Assembly (NCBI GenBank): GCA_037783545.1
Contig: JBBELK010000007.1
Coordinates: 1,321,001-1,385,000, forward strand
From: Henricia sp. BOLD:AAB3569
Lineage: Eukaryota > Echinodermata > Asteroidea > Spinulosida > Echinasteridae
Direction: 5' to 3'
DNA length: 64,000 bases
Shown: positions 10,712 through 21,355 of the stretch, piece after piece
Position numbering within the stretch: the stretch's first letter is position 1
Layout: each line of letters starts with the position of its first letter
Program-made: the position numbers and the translations under genes
The notes under the pieces: generated by a model
What the model was told of the DNA's origin: nothing
Databases searched by the model: none
What the model saw: the letters and a program-made list of their open reading frames with translations, nothing else

Positions 10712-11311
10712 GTAAGTCACAGTCCATTGTTCTGTTCATCTTTACTGCATTCCATTTTGGGTCAATTTTTAGACAATAATTGAAAAAGGGGTTAGTCCAG
10801 CAGTTTTTTTTGCCAAATTTGTTTAATAAAACATTTACTTTTTCAAAAATGTCTCAGAAATTATCAGGAACAAAATTTAAGCCTGTTTTGGTACGTTTCA
10901 AAGTTAAATTCTGAATCTTTGTTGTCTTTGCTGAAAAGCCATACTGATGTAGGGTCGTCTCTACCATCCCAATCAACTCTGATTGTGAATGTAGCCTGCA
11001 GTTTTTACAGTGAACACTCATTGGAGAAGATTCCACTACACATTCAAATATTTGCAGAAATGCCTCTCATCTTGCATTTTAATTGCTCCACACTTCACGT
11101 TAATTTCTCCAAAGCAGTTTATTTGTAAACTCCACCATGCGTGAGGCAATCCATGATTTTAAACAAAATCAGATGTCAATCGTTGTCATCAATCTAACTT
11201 GTCTTCATATTTCCAGCCAAATTGAAAAATTGTTTATTTATAACTATCCACCTTTAAATTTTCTCTAAACTTGCAGAATTTTCTAATGATATATTTTCTT
11301 CATTGTGACAG

Positions 11312-11935
11312 GTGAGACACGTTGAAGACATCAAGTGGACTGAACCTTCTGCTCAACCTACCACAGAGTTCCTGAATCTAAACAGTCAGTTCTCAACTAA
11401 TTCAACAAAATTACTAACAGTTTGTAAACAAACCAAAACCTGCTCAAATTATTCTCTCAAAAAATGACTATCTGTTTGTAAACAAACCAAAACTTGCTCA
11501 AATTATTCTCTCAAAAAATGACTATCTGTTTGTAAACAAACCAAAACTTGCTCAAATTATTCTCTCAAAAAATGACTATCTGTTTGTAAACAAACCAAAA
11601 CTTGCTCAAATTATTCTCTCAAAAAATGACTATCTGTTTGTAAACAAACCAAAACTTGCTCAAATTATTCTCTCAAAAAATGACTATCTGTTTGTAAACA
11701 AACCAAAACTTGCTCAAATTATTCTCTCAAAAAAATGACTAACAGTTTGTAAACATTGACTTGTACTTAATATTCTTGTCTTCATTTAGCAACAACCAAT
11801 TGTATTTGATTTCTCTTGTAGCATTGTTAAATGTACTTTAACAAATATAGTAATGTTTGTAAACAATCTTATTTAAATTGTGTTATATAGTTAAAGTAAC
11901 AAAGTCAAAATAAAAGTCACTGACAACAAAAGTTT
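11312..11935 (+). ncRNA. Candidate 3' terminal exon
   Basis: Acceptor CATTGTGACAG (ends 11311), no donor, and AATAAA at 11909-11914. Stops occur in all frames soon after the start, so most of it is 3' UTR or non-coding RNA. It contains the 54-bp tandem array. Confidence 0.4.
11418..11760. repeat. 54-bp tandem repeat, 6 full copies plus a partial
   Basis: CAGTTTG or CTGTTTG starts at 11418, 11472, 11526, 11580, 11634 and 11688, exactly 54 apart, with a partial at 11743 (55 apart through one added A). Internal copies are almost identical. Each unit contains TGTTTGTAAACAAACC, with a forkhead-type core GTAAACA on plus and ACAAACA on minus. Confidence 0.95.
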
Positions 11936-12090
11936 CAATTGTAAACAAGTCTCATTTTTATTCTGTACTCCACTAAAGTAAACCAAGTAATATATTCAAG
12001 TAAAATGTTCATTAACTTAATTTATGCAAGGTCCTAATTGCTATTGTCTTTACAGATAGTCCAGGGTTCGGTGGTCCATAATTATAATTT

Positions 12091-12126
12091 GAAAATCGAA
12101 CAGGGGTTGCCCCCTGTCCGATTTTC
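12091..12126. repeat. Short strong hairpin
   Basis: GAAAATCGAACAGGGG is followed three bases later by its near-exact reverse complement ending GATTTTC. The stem is about 16 bp with one mismatch. It is probably the core of a small palindromic MITE; no T-run follows it. Confidence 0.6.
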
Positions 12127-12194
12127 TAACGTATTTGAAATAGAGGTTTCCCTCTTCTACCTGTTAAAGAAAACATTAATAAAAATGGTGTACA

Positions 12195-12479
12195 AAGAAA
12201 TGCAATTAAAATGATTTATTAAACATCCACTGTAAAACAAGAAAATATAATTACAATCGATAACAGCAATTTCAAGAAACAAATCAGTAAAACGCAACAT
12301 TTGTAACTTGGTAAGTCACAGATTGTCAGTAACAACATGACGATAAGCTGCAAATTAACTTTCTTAAGTTTTCCGTCTACATACCCAATTGACAAAACAA
12401 TCGATTACGACGTACCAAAGGCAACTAACGTGTATTCCGTCTGGAACCGAACTGCTTGCGGCCTCGTGAGCTGCCATAT
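12195..12479 (-). CDS. Candidate 3' terminal exon of a minus-strand gene, product unknown
   Basis: Good acceptor TTTTTCAG (minus, ends 12480) and a minus-strand AATAAA at 12220-12215. In one frame it reads YGSSRGRKQFGSRRNTR and a stop, an Arg/Gly/Ser tail seen in many RNA-binding proteins; joining phase 0 from 14794 gives a different frame. The correct frame cannot be decided without the upstream exons. Confidence 0.3.
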
Positions 12480-13904
12480 CTGAAAAATAAAAATAATGGC
12501 ATATCAACACATTTTACAATGGCTTTCGTTTCACACCAAAACTGAAAATTAAGTTTCAGTTAAAATTCTTTTGTTATACAAAAAAAGTGCATTTTAGCTG
12601 GAAATTAAGTATAGGTTTTTTTTACATGTGCTATCCAAAAAATACATTTTCGAGTTTATGTGATCACTAGCGTTGACGAGAAAATTTCCACAATTTTTAG
12701 AACTGGAATTTGTTTAGTTTTATTTAAACTTATATTGTAAAATGTTACAGCACGCATTATCCAGAAAACATTTAATTTTCACCAAAATCTGAAACTCCTA
12801 AAATTTTGGGTTTTTTTTAACCGATATCTGGCTTAATGAAAAAAAAATTAAAGAGTCCGTACAATAAACGGCAGGAATTTAGTACTCAATCATCACTTTG
12901 TACTTAAAGAAAACTTTAACCCGCAGAAATTTGATAATGGAAAAACCTTAAATTTACCCAAAACAAATTTGACCGAGTTGGACGTTTCACAGCCCAGGTC
13001 AAGTTTTTGCAAATCGGTGGCGGATCTAGGCTCATGGACATTTCAAGCACTACCCAGATAGTGCCTGGATCCGCTGCCGATTTCTAGTCATGATCACAAA
13101 AACTCGGCCCAAGCTATGGACAGACATTTTCCTTAAAAAATTACATTTTTTTTAGCCCATCTCATAGGTTTTCTGAGAGCTGCCAACCCTCACAGATTTT
13201 GCAACAGATTCTTCGGAAAATGGCTAATTTTGTAAGTCCTCACATGGATAAAAACCCTCCTGGATTGTCAATTAACAACCTTGGGGATTTTTAGATGTGT
13301 TTAGAGTCACGGAATGAACCTGTTTTCCCAGATGTCTTCCCCGAGTGTTGGCAGCTCTGGTTTTCTACAGGTCTAAGTGATAATTGAGTACTAAATTCTT
13401 TCGTCATAAACCAGGTTATTTTAGTTAATCTTTGAAAATTTGTTTATGGTGTTTAGATGATTGCGCAAAGCACCCAGGAGTAAATGGGTACCTATACTGA
13501 CAGTGAATGTTGATGCGTTTGCTGGAATAATGGCCAACATAAGTTCATGTTGTAACATGCAGTTTGTAATCGGCTGGAAAGAGCATAATGGAATGTCTGT
13601 AGCACAAGTTAAAAATAAGGAATTCAACTGACCTCCAATTTTAACCACTTCAGCAAGTAAATTCGGCACAAATATGCAAAAAGTAAAGTTTGTTTTAACC
13701 TTACATGCCAAAAATAAGGGAAACATGGAACCTTCCGACTATTTACACAGATGAGTAGGTCAAGTCTGTACGATGTACTTATTCATGTAGCCTTTTCACA
13801 AATTCAACTTGATATGCACAGATTTCGTCTTCACGATGATATACGGATAAAAATGCAATTTCTTCATTAGCATAGTGCAGGTAATTTACAGAATGAGTTA
13901 TAAG

Positions 13905-14245
13905 TATCATGGCTGAGCAGTTTGGGTCATTCACTCACAAACTTCAGGTGGAAACACCCGAAGGTTGTGGTTTTCAGACTACTTGAGGTATTTATGCCCT
14001 TGAGCAAGGCACTTGCTCCATCCTGTGGATAGGATGTAAAGCCCTACTGTAGGTCCAGTGTTGTGTAATGCACCTTAAAGATCCTAGAATATTCGTTTAG
14101 AAGAGAAGGGGAATTTTCCCCAGTGTCTCTGGCTTAGCCGCCACTCGCCCGACCTAGCCTATACATGTATCAATATTGAGGTGGTTCCCGATAGTTGTAA
14201 AACGCATTGAGATGTCAAGAGACATGAAATGCGCTATTATTGAAG
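13905..14245 (+). mobile_element. tRNA-derived SINE, copy 1
   Basis: Starts 'ggctgagcagtttgggtc' (A-box-like), then 'cccttgagcaaggcacttg', 'ggatgtaaagcc', 'taatgcacctta' and 'cagtgtctctgg'. The same order occurs at 27675-28092, and the 3' part alone at 24115-24225. A partial relative of the internal block lies at 14585-14660. Confidence 0.75.
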
Positions 14246-14793
14246 GATACCAGAAATTTGTGTACACTGATTTTGCCACCACTTTCTCAAGCAATGAATT
14301 TTAGTTATTTAACTTAGCTTTAAATTTTTCAAAAATAATGGTTTCCAAAAAAATTATTTTGTTTGGCCTTATGTATGGATAAATGTTCAACTCTCAAGCC
14401 AAGTTTCTTAAATGTCACTGGCCACGTATTCCAATTTTGTTTTAGTTTTAATATTTGCAACAGGATTTAAATTTAGAGGTCAGTTTTTCCTTTAAAAAAT
14501 TACGTGCTCAGGGCCAATTTTACTATGAAATGTTGATATCCAAACAGTCTAGTGTCATGTCTTCAATACCTTGGTTAATTCAAAAGGTTGTAGATGTGCC
14601 TTTGGGCAAGGCATTTTACCATAAATTGCCTCTCTCCACACAGAAAAATAGGGACCTACTTTAGTATCGAATGTACTCCAGTACTGTTATCATTAACATC
14701 AAACTGAGAATTGCCCAGATATTCATGGTAAAATTGGCTCCAAGCACAAACAATACACCTTTAAAGTTACAATAGAGACTATATGATACTTAC

Positions 14794-14826
14794 ATTTAAA
14801 CTGGACCCTTGGCTGGTGATCAAAAC
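14794..14826 (-). CDS. Candidate 33-nt exon, minus strand
   Basis: Minus-strand acceptor TTTTCTCCTCAG and donor AAAT|GTAAGT bound exactly 33 bases (11 codons). It could join 15404-15447 upstream and the 12.4-kb exon downstream. Product not recognised. Confidence 0.3.
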
Positions 14827-14969
14827 CTGAGGAGAAAAGACAAAGTATTGCTGTTAATGAAATAAATAAAAGGTTCCCAAAACCCTAACCGTGATCGTTT
14901 AAAATGGCTTCATTTTGTTGAATTATTGTTTTGTGGTAATTTAATTGTTCCTATGGATTAAATAAGAGA

Positions 14970-15170
14970 ATTCTAGGTAAGAGTTGAGAAATTGATCAGA
15001 ATTATTTTGTTTTTTAAATGACTTAATTACCAAGCATCGTAAGTGCAAATTTGATGGAAAAACCCAATATTTTTAGTGGGAAAAATTTACGATTGTGAAG
15101 AAATGTTCAGCCTGTCTCATATGTTTTGCACACAAGGTCTGAAGCCATGATCAACTTCCCATTTCTTTAC
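14970..15170. repeat. Dispersed repeat, copy 2 of 4
   Basis: Same family as 180-340: 'gatggaaaaacccaa', 'gcacacaaggtctgaag' and 'catgatcaacttccc'. Confidence 0.65.
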
Positions 15171-15220
15171 ATAAATTTTTCTGGGAATTTCTTTAGGGTT
15201 TTAACAGATCTGCAATTTAC

Positions 15221-15447
15221 CTGATCTAAAAAGCTGCCGTCACACTAGTCCATTCTGAAAGACAAAAGAACAACCAGATTAGAAGGATGGTTACTGATTC
15301 TTAAGATGGTTCAAAGCCCCTTCAAGCAAGGAATCACAAGTTTCCCCCTCAAATTCGCAACAAAAATCTTTCATGAAATCCTTAACAGTTTTAACGGATT
15401 TACCTGTTCCAAAAAGCCGCCGTTATCCAGGACACGACTCCTCCAGT
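15221..15447 (-). CDS. Tandemly duplicated candidate micro-exons, minus strand
   Basis: 15404-15447 (44 nt, acceptor CTCTTTCAG, donor CAG|GTAAAT) reads DWRSRVLDNGGFLEQ if a G precedes it. 15221-15254 (34 nt, acceptor GTCTTTCAG, donor CAG|GTAAAT) is a diverged duplicate: both keep TGGA, AGT and the GGC(A/G)GCTTTTT core. Flanking introns are also similar, so a unit of about 185 bp was duplicated. The 34-nt copy has lost ten bases and the shared frame. Protein family not recognised. Confidence 0.3.
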
Positions 15448-15503
15448 CTGAAAGAGAAAACATAATTTGCATTAGAAAGATGGTTAATTCTTAAGTTGTT
15501 CCT

Positions 15504-15647
15504 TTAAAAGGCAGAGGCTTGCAGCAATACGCGCGCGTCAAATTCGTGCCACGAAATACGCAGCTCCATTGCAGAGGCATGGAGCTGCGTATTTCGTAGC
15601 ACGAATTTGGCGCGCGCGCATTGCTGACGAGCCTAGCTCTGCCTTTA
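15504..15647. mobile_element. Palindromic MITE, AGGCTCGTCAGCAATGCG family, copy 1
   Basis: The two arms (AAATTCGTGCCACGAAATACG / CGTATTTCGTAGCACGAATTT core) form a near-perfect foldback closed by 'ctccattgcagaggcatggag'. The right end is GCATTGCTGACGAGCCT. Other copies are at 17060-17171 and 20665-20797. Confidence 0.85.
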
Positions 15648-15834
15648 GCTTTAAGGACCCCACCCCCTCCAAGAAGGAATCTCAAAACAAGTCTCCTTTT
15701 CCCAAATTCACCCATTTCACTCGACCCACAAATCCCGCAGAAGTAGGTAAATAACCAAGAACAAAATTTAATCTTTACCATTCTCACATATAGCTACCCC
15801 TAGAACTATGGGGTATGGCATGGTATCCCCCATA

Positions 15835-16385
15835 GTACCCCTAGAACTATGGGGGACTGTATCCCCCATAGGTTATGTTGTTTTTTTCCAATATGGCGGC
15901 GCCTGAACTTTAAGATCGGACCGATACGGTTTAAGCTAGCGCAATAATCCGCTCCCCAATCGCCACCAAACTCCGTCTGATAGTTCTTGAGACACTCACC
16001 TTGCGTGTGTCTACGGAATTTCGGTACCATTTGTCCATTAAATTCTCCGAAAATAATGTTAGAAAATGAACGGGAACATGTGCGATGCATGTGGATGCAT
16101 GATCGAGGCATTCGGTGCGATGCATGTGGATGCATCGCACATGTTCCCGTTCATTTTCCAACATTATTTTCGGAGAATTTAATGGACAAATGGTACCGAA
16201 ATTCCGTAGACACACGCAAGGTGAGTGTCTCAAGAACTATCAGACGGAGTTTGGTGGCGATTGGGGAGCGGATTATTGCGCTAGCTTAAACCGTATCGGT
16301 CCGATCTTAAAGTTCAGGCGCCGCCATATTGGAAAAAAACAACATAACCTATGGGGGATACAGTCCCCCATAGTTCTAGGGGTAC
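15835..16385. mobile_element. Foldback element with 256-bp arms
   Basis: 15835-16090 and 16130-16385 are near-perfect inverted copies separated by 39 bases that themselves hold GATGCATGTGGATGCAT. The arms contain 'atggcggcgcctgaacttta', 'gctagcgcaataatccgct' and 'ccttgcgtgtgtctacgg'. Mirror-image open frames on both strands are consequences of the palindrome. No transposase. Confidence 0.9.
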
Positions 16386-16386
16386 C

Positions 16387-16605
16387 CCCATAGGTGATGT
16401 TTTTTTTTTACAATATCTGATATGGCGGCGCGCCGTCTGAACTTTAAGATCGGACCGAAACGTTTTCGGCTAGCGCAATAATCCGCTGCCCAAATTGCCA
16501 CCAAACTCCGTCTGATAGTTCTTGAGACACTCACCTTGCGTGTGTCTACGGAATTTCGGTACCATTTGTCCACTAAATTCTCCGAAAATAATGTTGGGAA
16601 ATGAA
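16387..16605. mobile_element. Third, direct copy of the foldback arm
   Basis: Repeats the left arm of the 15.8-kb element with changes ('atggcggcgcgccgtctgaa', 'gaccgaaacgttttcggcta') and then diverges at about 16605. The cluster is therefore arm, inverted arm, arm. Confidence 0.85.
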
Positions 16606-17059
16606 TGGTTATCGATACATGTACGAACCTGTACGTACGTGTATGATGTGGTTTGTGGCTATAGACTGGTTTCCGTCCACATATTCCACATAGGAGAATC
16701 AAGCGTAGACTAGTTCCCGGTCTACATATTCCACACACACGCGTCGATGTACATCATCTCAAACTGTCGGAATCGCGCAGCGGGTGTTTTAAACTGGAAA
16801 GAAAATCAGAAACATCCAAAAGCATAGGTCCTTCCTAAATCGTTTCTCACCTCAATGGTATTACCTCAAATTCACTACAAAATTCAAAATTTTGTTTTGT
16901 TCAGTTTTAATTATGGTCCAAATAATTTGGCGGTTTCGGTGCAAAATTCTGCCTTAACCAGAATTTATACCCAAATGTTGATGTGTACTTCTGCATGGTT
17001 AAAATTGTTATTGTTAAAATATCACAAAAGGGTGCTAATAGAAACTAGTCTTGTCCTTT

Positions 17060-17171
17060 GCTTGTCACTAATGCGAGCGCGCCAAATTCGTGCCACGAAA
17101 TACGCAGTCCATAGCATGGACCTGCGTATTTCGTGGCACGAATTTGACACGCGCGCATTGCTGACGAGCCT
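17060..17171. mobile_element. Palindromic MITE, AGGCTCGTCAGC family, copy 2
   Basis: Compact foldback: CAAATTCGTGCCACGAAATA is inverted around 'cgcagtccatagcatggacc', ending CTGACGAGCCT. Confidence 0.85.
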
Positions 17172-17194
17172 GTGCCTTTAAGGTGCTTACAACC

Positions 17195-17390
17195 AGGGGG
17201 TCAATTTCATGGAGCTGTTTAGCAGCTGATTTTGTGCTTACGGAGACTTCGGCTTTTCATGGAGACTGTAACCTTAAGCACTGCTAATGCTTCAGAGGCA
17301 AAATTTGCTGAAGACATTTACGCAACAATGCCTGATTCTAAGCATGTACATGCTTATAAGCACATCGAGGCCATGAAATAGCGATGATGT
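17195..17390. mobile_element. Probable MITE with 'caatttcatggagctg' end
   Basis: Starts GGGTCAATTTCATGGAGCTG and ends CATCGAGGCCATGAAATAGC. It resembles the foldback families at 37350-37590 and 39220-39830, whose ends also read 'tttcata-aag(c/t)tgttta'. Confidence 0.45.
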
Positions 17391-17399
17391 TAGCACAAC

Positions 17400-18390
17400 T
17401 TGTCCCCAGTTTACAATAATGTATAAAAAATATTCCCAAAACACTGATGCAACTTAAAAGAACAATAGCTCATCTTTCTTTTATCTATCTCAGGCTAAAA
17501 AACAAATATTTTATCACCTAAAAAATTAGAAAATACATTCCAGCCTTCGTTGGTTACTTCTATAATCTGTTGAATTTAAGATGACCATCGATTTTTATCA
17601 TTTTTGTTTATGAACCGGTTTTGATATTCTACAGTTATTTTACCATTTGCTTCATGTGTGTGCTGGGTTTCTAAGCAGAAGGTTGTGGGTTCAAGTCCCA
17701 CCTTTCTATACTAATAATGTCATTCTCCCAGATTCAAAAGTCTGATTACAGACAAGTCTGAAAAATTTCATGCCTGAAAAAATAACAAACGAAAACTAAA
17801 GTAACCAGTATTACTCACAAATTAGAAATATCTATTTTGTGCATTGAATATTGCAACTTTATAGCAAATTATAACAATTTCTAATAACTGTTCTAAAATT
17901 AATGCAAATGGCAAGTTATATAAAAACTATGAATTATTATTACTTTAAAAAACAAAACCAGCTAAAACAGTAGCATAAATGGACCTGAAACATACCGAGT
18001 CACAGTTTCTGTTCTGGTTCTGGTGAGCTACTGCATAATCTCCAAACAATGGGATGTAACATGCAGGCTAGGCGCAGGCGACTGAGCAGCATGTTTACAT
18101 ACTTGCTTTCCAAGGACCCTACGTCGTATGGTACCCTGAGACTCCCCCATAGATTGGCAGTTGGGCAACATATAGTTAGGTATTTTGGTGTGGTTCAAAT
18201 TTTAGAATTATTTCTCTTTCAAATGACTGTTTTCACCTATTCCTGTGACAAGGTGCGTCTGTCATGCAGATACAACTGTCTAATCATATACAAAATAATT
18301 CAAGCGGAATGCATACCCTCAATATAATATCTGCGCACACCCCACAATATCCCAACTTTTTTGTGAGTAGAGTAAACAAACCGTGACGTC
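17400..18390. other. Intergenic, one tRNA-like fragment
   Basis: 17655-17703 holds 'gttgtgggttcaagtcccacc', a B-box-like SINE remnant. No gene recognised. Confidence 0.4.
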
Positions 18391-18397
18391 ATTATGT

Positions 18398-18555
18398 TTC
18401 AGCAGCCGATTTACGATTCCCTACGCACTGCATAAGCCCTATTGCATAAGCTGCGCAACATTCCAGTGATAATTACACGCAAGCCTATGGGGCTTATGCC
18501 ATTTACAAAAGTTGCGCAAGCTACGCAATTTTTTGTGAAATCGGCTGCGGGTTAA
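18398..18555. mobile_element. MITE with AGCCGATTT ends
   Basis: The left GCAGCCGATTTACG and right GAAATCGGCTGCGG ends are inverted. Inside, GCGCAAC, 'gggcttatgc' and GCATAAGC also pair. Confidence 0.55.
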
Positions 18556-18570
18556 TTAATACATTTTAAA

Positions 18571-18660
18571 AAAAATCTGATGGCTAGACTAGTTCCATGT
18601 CCTGTCATTGTGCTTTTCAAGAAGCATGTCTGCAGAAATTGACAGGAACCAGTCTAGCCC
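18571..18660. mobile_element. Small palindromic MITE
   Basis: GGCTAGACTAGTTCC and GGAACCAGTCTAGCC face each other, with TGTCCTGTCA/TGACAGG continuing the pairing inward. Confidence 0.6.
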
Positions 18661-18837
18661 GTAATGCTTGATACACACACAATGCTTTTACCGGTGAGAC
18701 AAGTAAAACAAATTAATTTCGTTAAAACAAATTTTTTTGGGTGACTAAGCATAATAAAATAAGCATATTTTAAAACTATTTCTTTATATAAAATAATACA
18801 CGTTTATACACCTAATTCCATCATAATACTTTTTTTC

Positions 18838-18992
18838 ACTAAAGTGAAAACGTCACCCTTTGTGTTGCCAAGGTTACTGGGTCTACACTAAAACAAGTGA
18901 ACTGTTTCCCTGCGCTTTAGCAATGGACGTTTCAGATTACCAGCGAATGTTCAGACCCAGTTACCCTGGCGATTGACGTCACACTCTAGTAG
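18838..18992. mobile_element. MITE family shared with 37875-38045, copy 1
   Basis: 'ctgggtctacactaaaac', 'tgaactgtttccct' and 'gattaccagcgaat' occur in the same order at 37.9 kb. The left AACGTCACCCTTTGTGTTG and right TGACGTCACACT ends are weakly inverted. Confidence 0.65.
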
Positions 18993-19639
18993 TCTATTTT
19001 TACTGTCATGGAAAATATCACCAAGTTTCTCTCAAGAATGGTAATTTTCTTAAAATTTGCAATCACTTTTTCCTACATTTTGTCTTTACCGGTACATATT
19101 TGACCATGTAGAACCATTTCAGTAAAAAACTTTTGGCAAATGACTTTTCATGGGTATATGAGCCATAAATGTTTAAAATGGTTCTGGTAAAAAAACAAAA
19201 AAAAATATTGTTAGTTAATTGTCATATTTTCATTGTTTTGTTAAAAAAAAAAATAAATGTGAAAATCATGTCTGAGCCACGGTTCCAAATTTCAGTCACA
19301 TAAATAATTATTTTCCACCATAAAAATCTCGATGACAAATGTCATAAATACTAAATACTATACAGTGTATACATGTGCGTACAGTAATGCTAAATACATT
19401 AGTATACATCGAGCGAACTTTGGTGCAAAAATATCTAAGTTTGCTCTTCATTGTTTTTGTACACTATACAGGAATGCAAGATTAAAAAGCCGAGAGGTAA
19501 AAAAAAAATGAAAAAATACTTGAGTGGGTGCAAATCGGAAGCACTATTGCTCTATTTGTGCATGTTCATGGGCCACAGACTTATATACAAATTCAGGGGC
19601 CACTGAAGTTCATTCTACATGTATGTACAAAACACATTT

Positions 19640-19855
19640 TAGGGATGTTCAAAAATAATTACATGTATTGATCACGTTCAAATGACGTCACTTCCTACAA
19701 ATCGCCACATGCATCAGAATTTTGAGCGTATTTTTTTGTGACGTATTTCGAATAAATTTCAATGAACATGTTCCAGCCGGTGCGTGCGCGTACTTTATGG
19801 TGTTTAACACGCAGTAGCATTTTTTCCTACAAAGATGACATCTGTGAACGTGATC
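19640..19855. mobile_element. MITE family shared (inverted) with 39315-39550
   Basis: 'tgacgtcacttcctacaaat', 'gtgcgtgcgcgtac', 'tagcattttttcctacaaag' and GTGATCAA recur in reverse order and complement at 39.3-39.5 kb. Confidence 0.65.
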
Positions 19856-20664
19856 AATTGGTATTCCACTTTACATTCTTTTTATGTACACATGTTGCAG
19901 GGCCACTATGCAAATGATCTGAGTGTTGTATACATGTTGCAGGGCCACTCACATCCAATCACACTGCTGCATACTCGTTGCTTGGCCAATCACATTCCAC
20001 CTCTGTCTTTGCATCACCATACATTTGCATAAAAATATCAAATCCACACACAATCAAACAGTGCTACAAATTCAGTAATACTGAAACCAACTCCAAAAAC
20101 CTGTAAAAATTTTCCTCGTTCAAAAAGTAAGTATTTCTTAAGCTCAACATTATTTTTATATTTTGTGAGTACCGGGTAACTGGTTTTTTTTTTAATCTAG
20201 GGAAAATTTCAAGGAATATTCCACAGGCAATTTTTAAATACATGTAATATAGACTGATTATGTACTCAAGAAACATGGAATGGCTGTAAGCTTGAAACAA
20301 TTTCACAGACAGGGAAACTGCTGTACTGCAAAATGGGGATAATTTCTTTTTCTTTGCCGAACTAAATTTTGTTTCGCAAAGCTAGTGGTCTAGAGTTCGA
20401 ACTCCACAATGGCACATCTACTAAGATCTAAATCACAGATTTTGAAGAGTATGATACATGGAGAACATTACAATAGGCATAAACATTTTAAAAGCCTACA
20501 GTTAAACTTTAAAATGTTCAGTTTAGTTTTGTTAAAACTATGCGTGGTGATAAAATTACACTGTTAAAAATGTATTTACCTAGTTAAGAATTTATGATTT
20601 TGATTTAGTTAGCAGCTTTTGATTGGCCCAGTTCACAGGAAAATTCTTCATAATGTTATATTAG

Positions 20665-20797
20665 AGACACAGGCTCATCAGCAATGCGGGCGCGCCAAAT
20701 TCGTGCTAAGAAATATGCAGCTCCATAGCAAAGGCATGGAGTTGCATATTTCGTGGCACGGATTTGGCGCAAGCGCATTGCTGACGAGCCTGTGTCT
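20665..20797. mobile_element. Palindromic MITE, AGGCTCGTCAGC family, copy 3
   Basis: Best-preserved termini: AGACACAGGCT...AGCCTGTGTCT. The arms are close to complementary over the full length and close on 'gcaaaggc'. Confidence 0.85.
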
Positions 20798-21115
20798 GAT
20801 AAAGATTAAAAGAAATTTGGATTGGAACCTGGCCGTATTCTTAATTTAATTTTATATTTAGACGGGCAAGAATTAGTTTGTGCGAACAACTGGATGCATA
20901 AAGGAAAGGAAAAAAAAGAAGAATATTTGGGAACCTCTCAACTTAACATAGCGTGGTGTTACTGCATTTTACTAGAAGCAAATACAGAGGTTGGCGATTT
21001 TAAAACTTTTAGGTGGATTTCTTGGAAAACAATTGGAATACAACGCTGTAAGAACTTATTATGGAACTTCTACGAAGCTGACAAAATTTGATACGCAAAG
21101 ATCTGGTTCCCTGCT

Positions 21116-21355
21116 TCAAACCTCTGTTTGTATGCATAGCTTTCGGTCTGGTGCTTCGTCGTCCGACTCGATGACCGAAATGTCGATGCCTTGCATCTCG
21201 TCCATGTTGCTTTCCTCGTCCTCGTAATCGTCGTCGTCAAGCGTGGCGGCGGGATTCATGATAACGCTAACAGGGTATTGGTTATCGTCGGTCAAATCAC
21301 TGAACGAAAGAGGGTTGCCAGTTTTTTTGTGGAGCTTCTGTCGTAAGTGCATGAC
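21116..21355 (-). CDS. EVI5: EVI5 exon 18 (C terminus and stop)
   Basis: 79 codons plus TGA. VMHLRQKLHKKTGNPLSFSD, then acidic TLDDDDYEDEESNMDEM, ending RKLCIQTEV. The last three residues (T-E-V) fit a class I PDZ-ligand pattern. Acceptor ATTGCCAG. Confidence 0.92.
   Translation of the reverse strand, partial: VMHLRQKLHKKTGNPLSFSDLTDDNQYPVSVIMNPAATLDDDDYEDEESNMDEMQGIDISVIESDDEAPDRKLCIQTEV

Noticed and set aside
15806-16393. Mirror 100- and 109-aa frames on both strands
   Set aside because: Caused by the 256-bp inverted arms; identical peptides on opposite strands are a palindrome effect.
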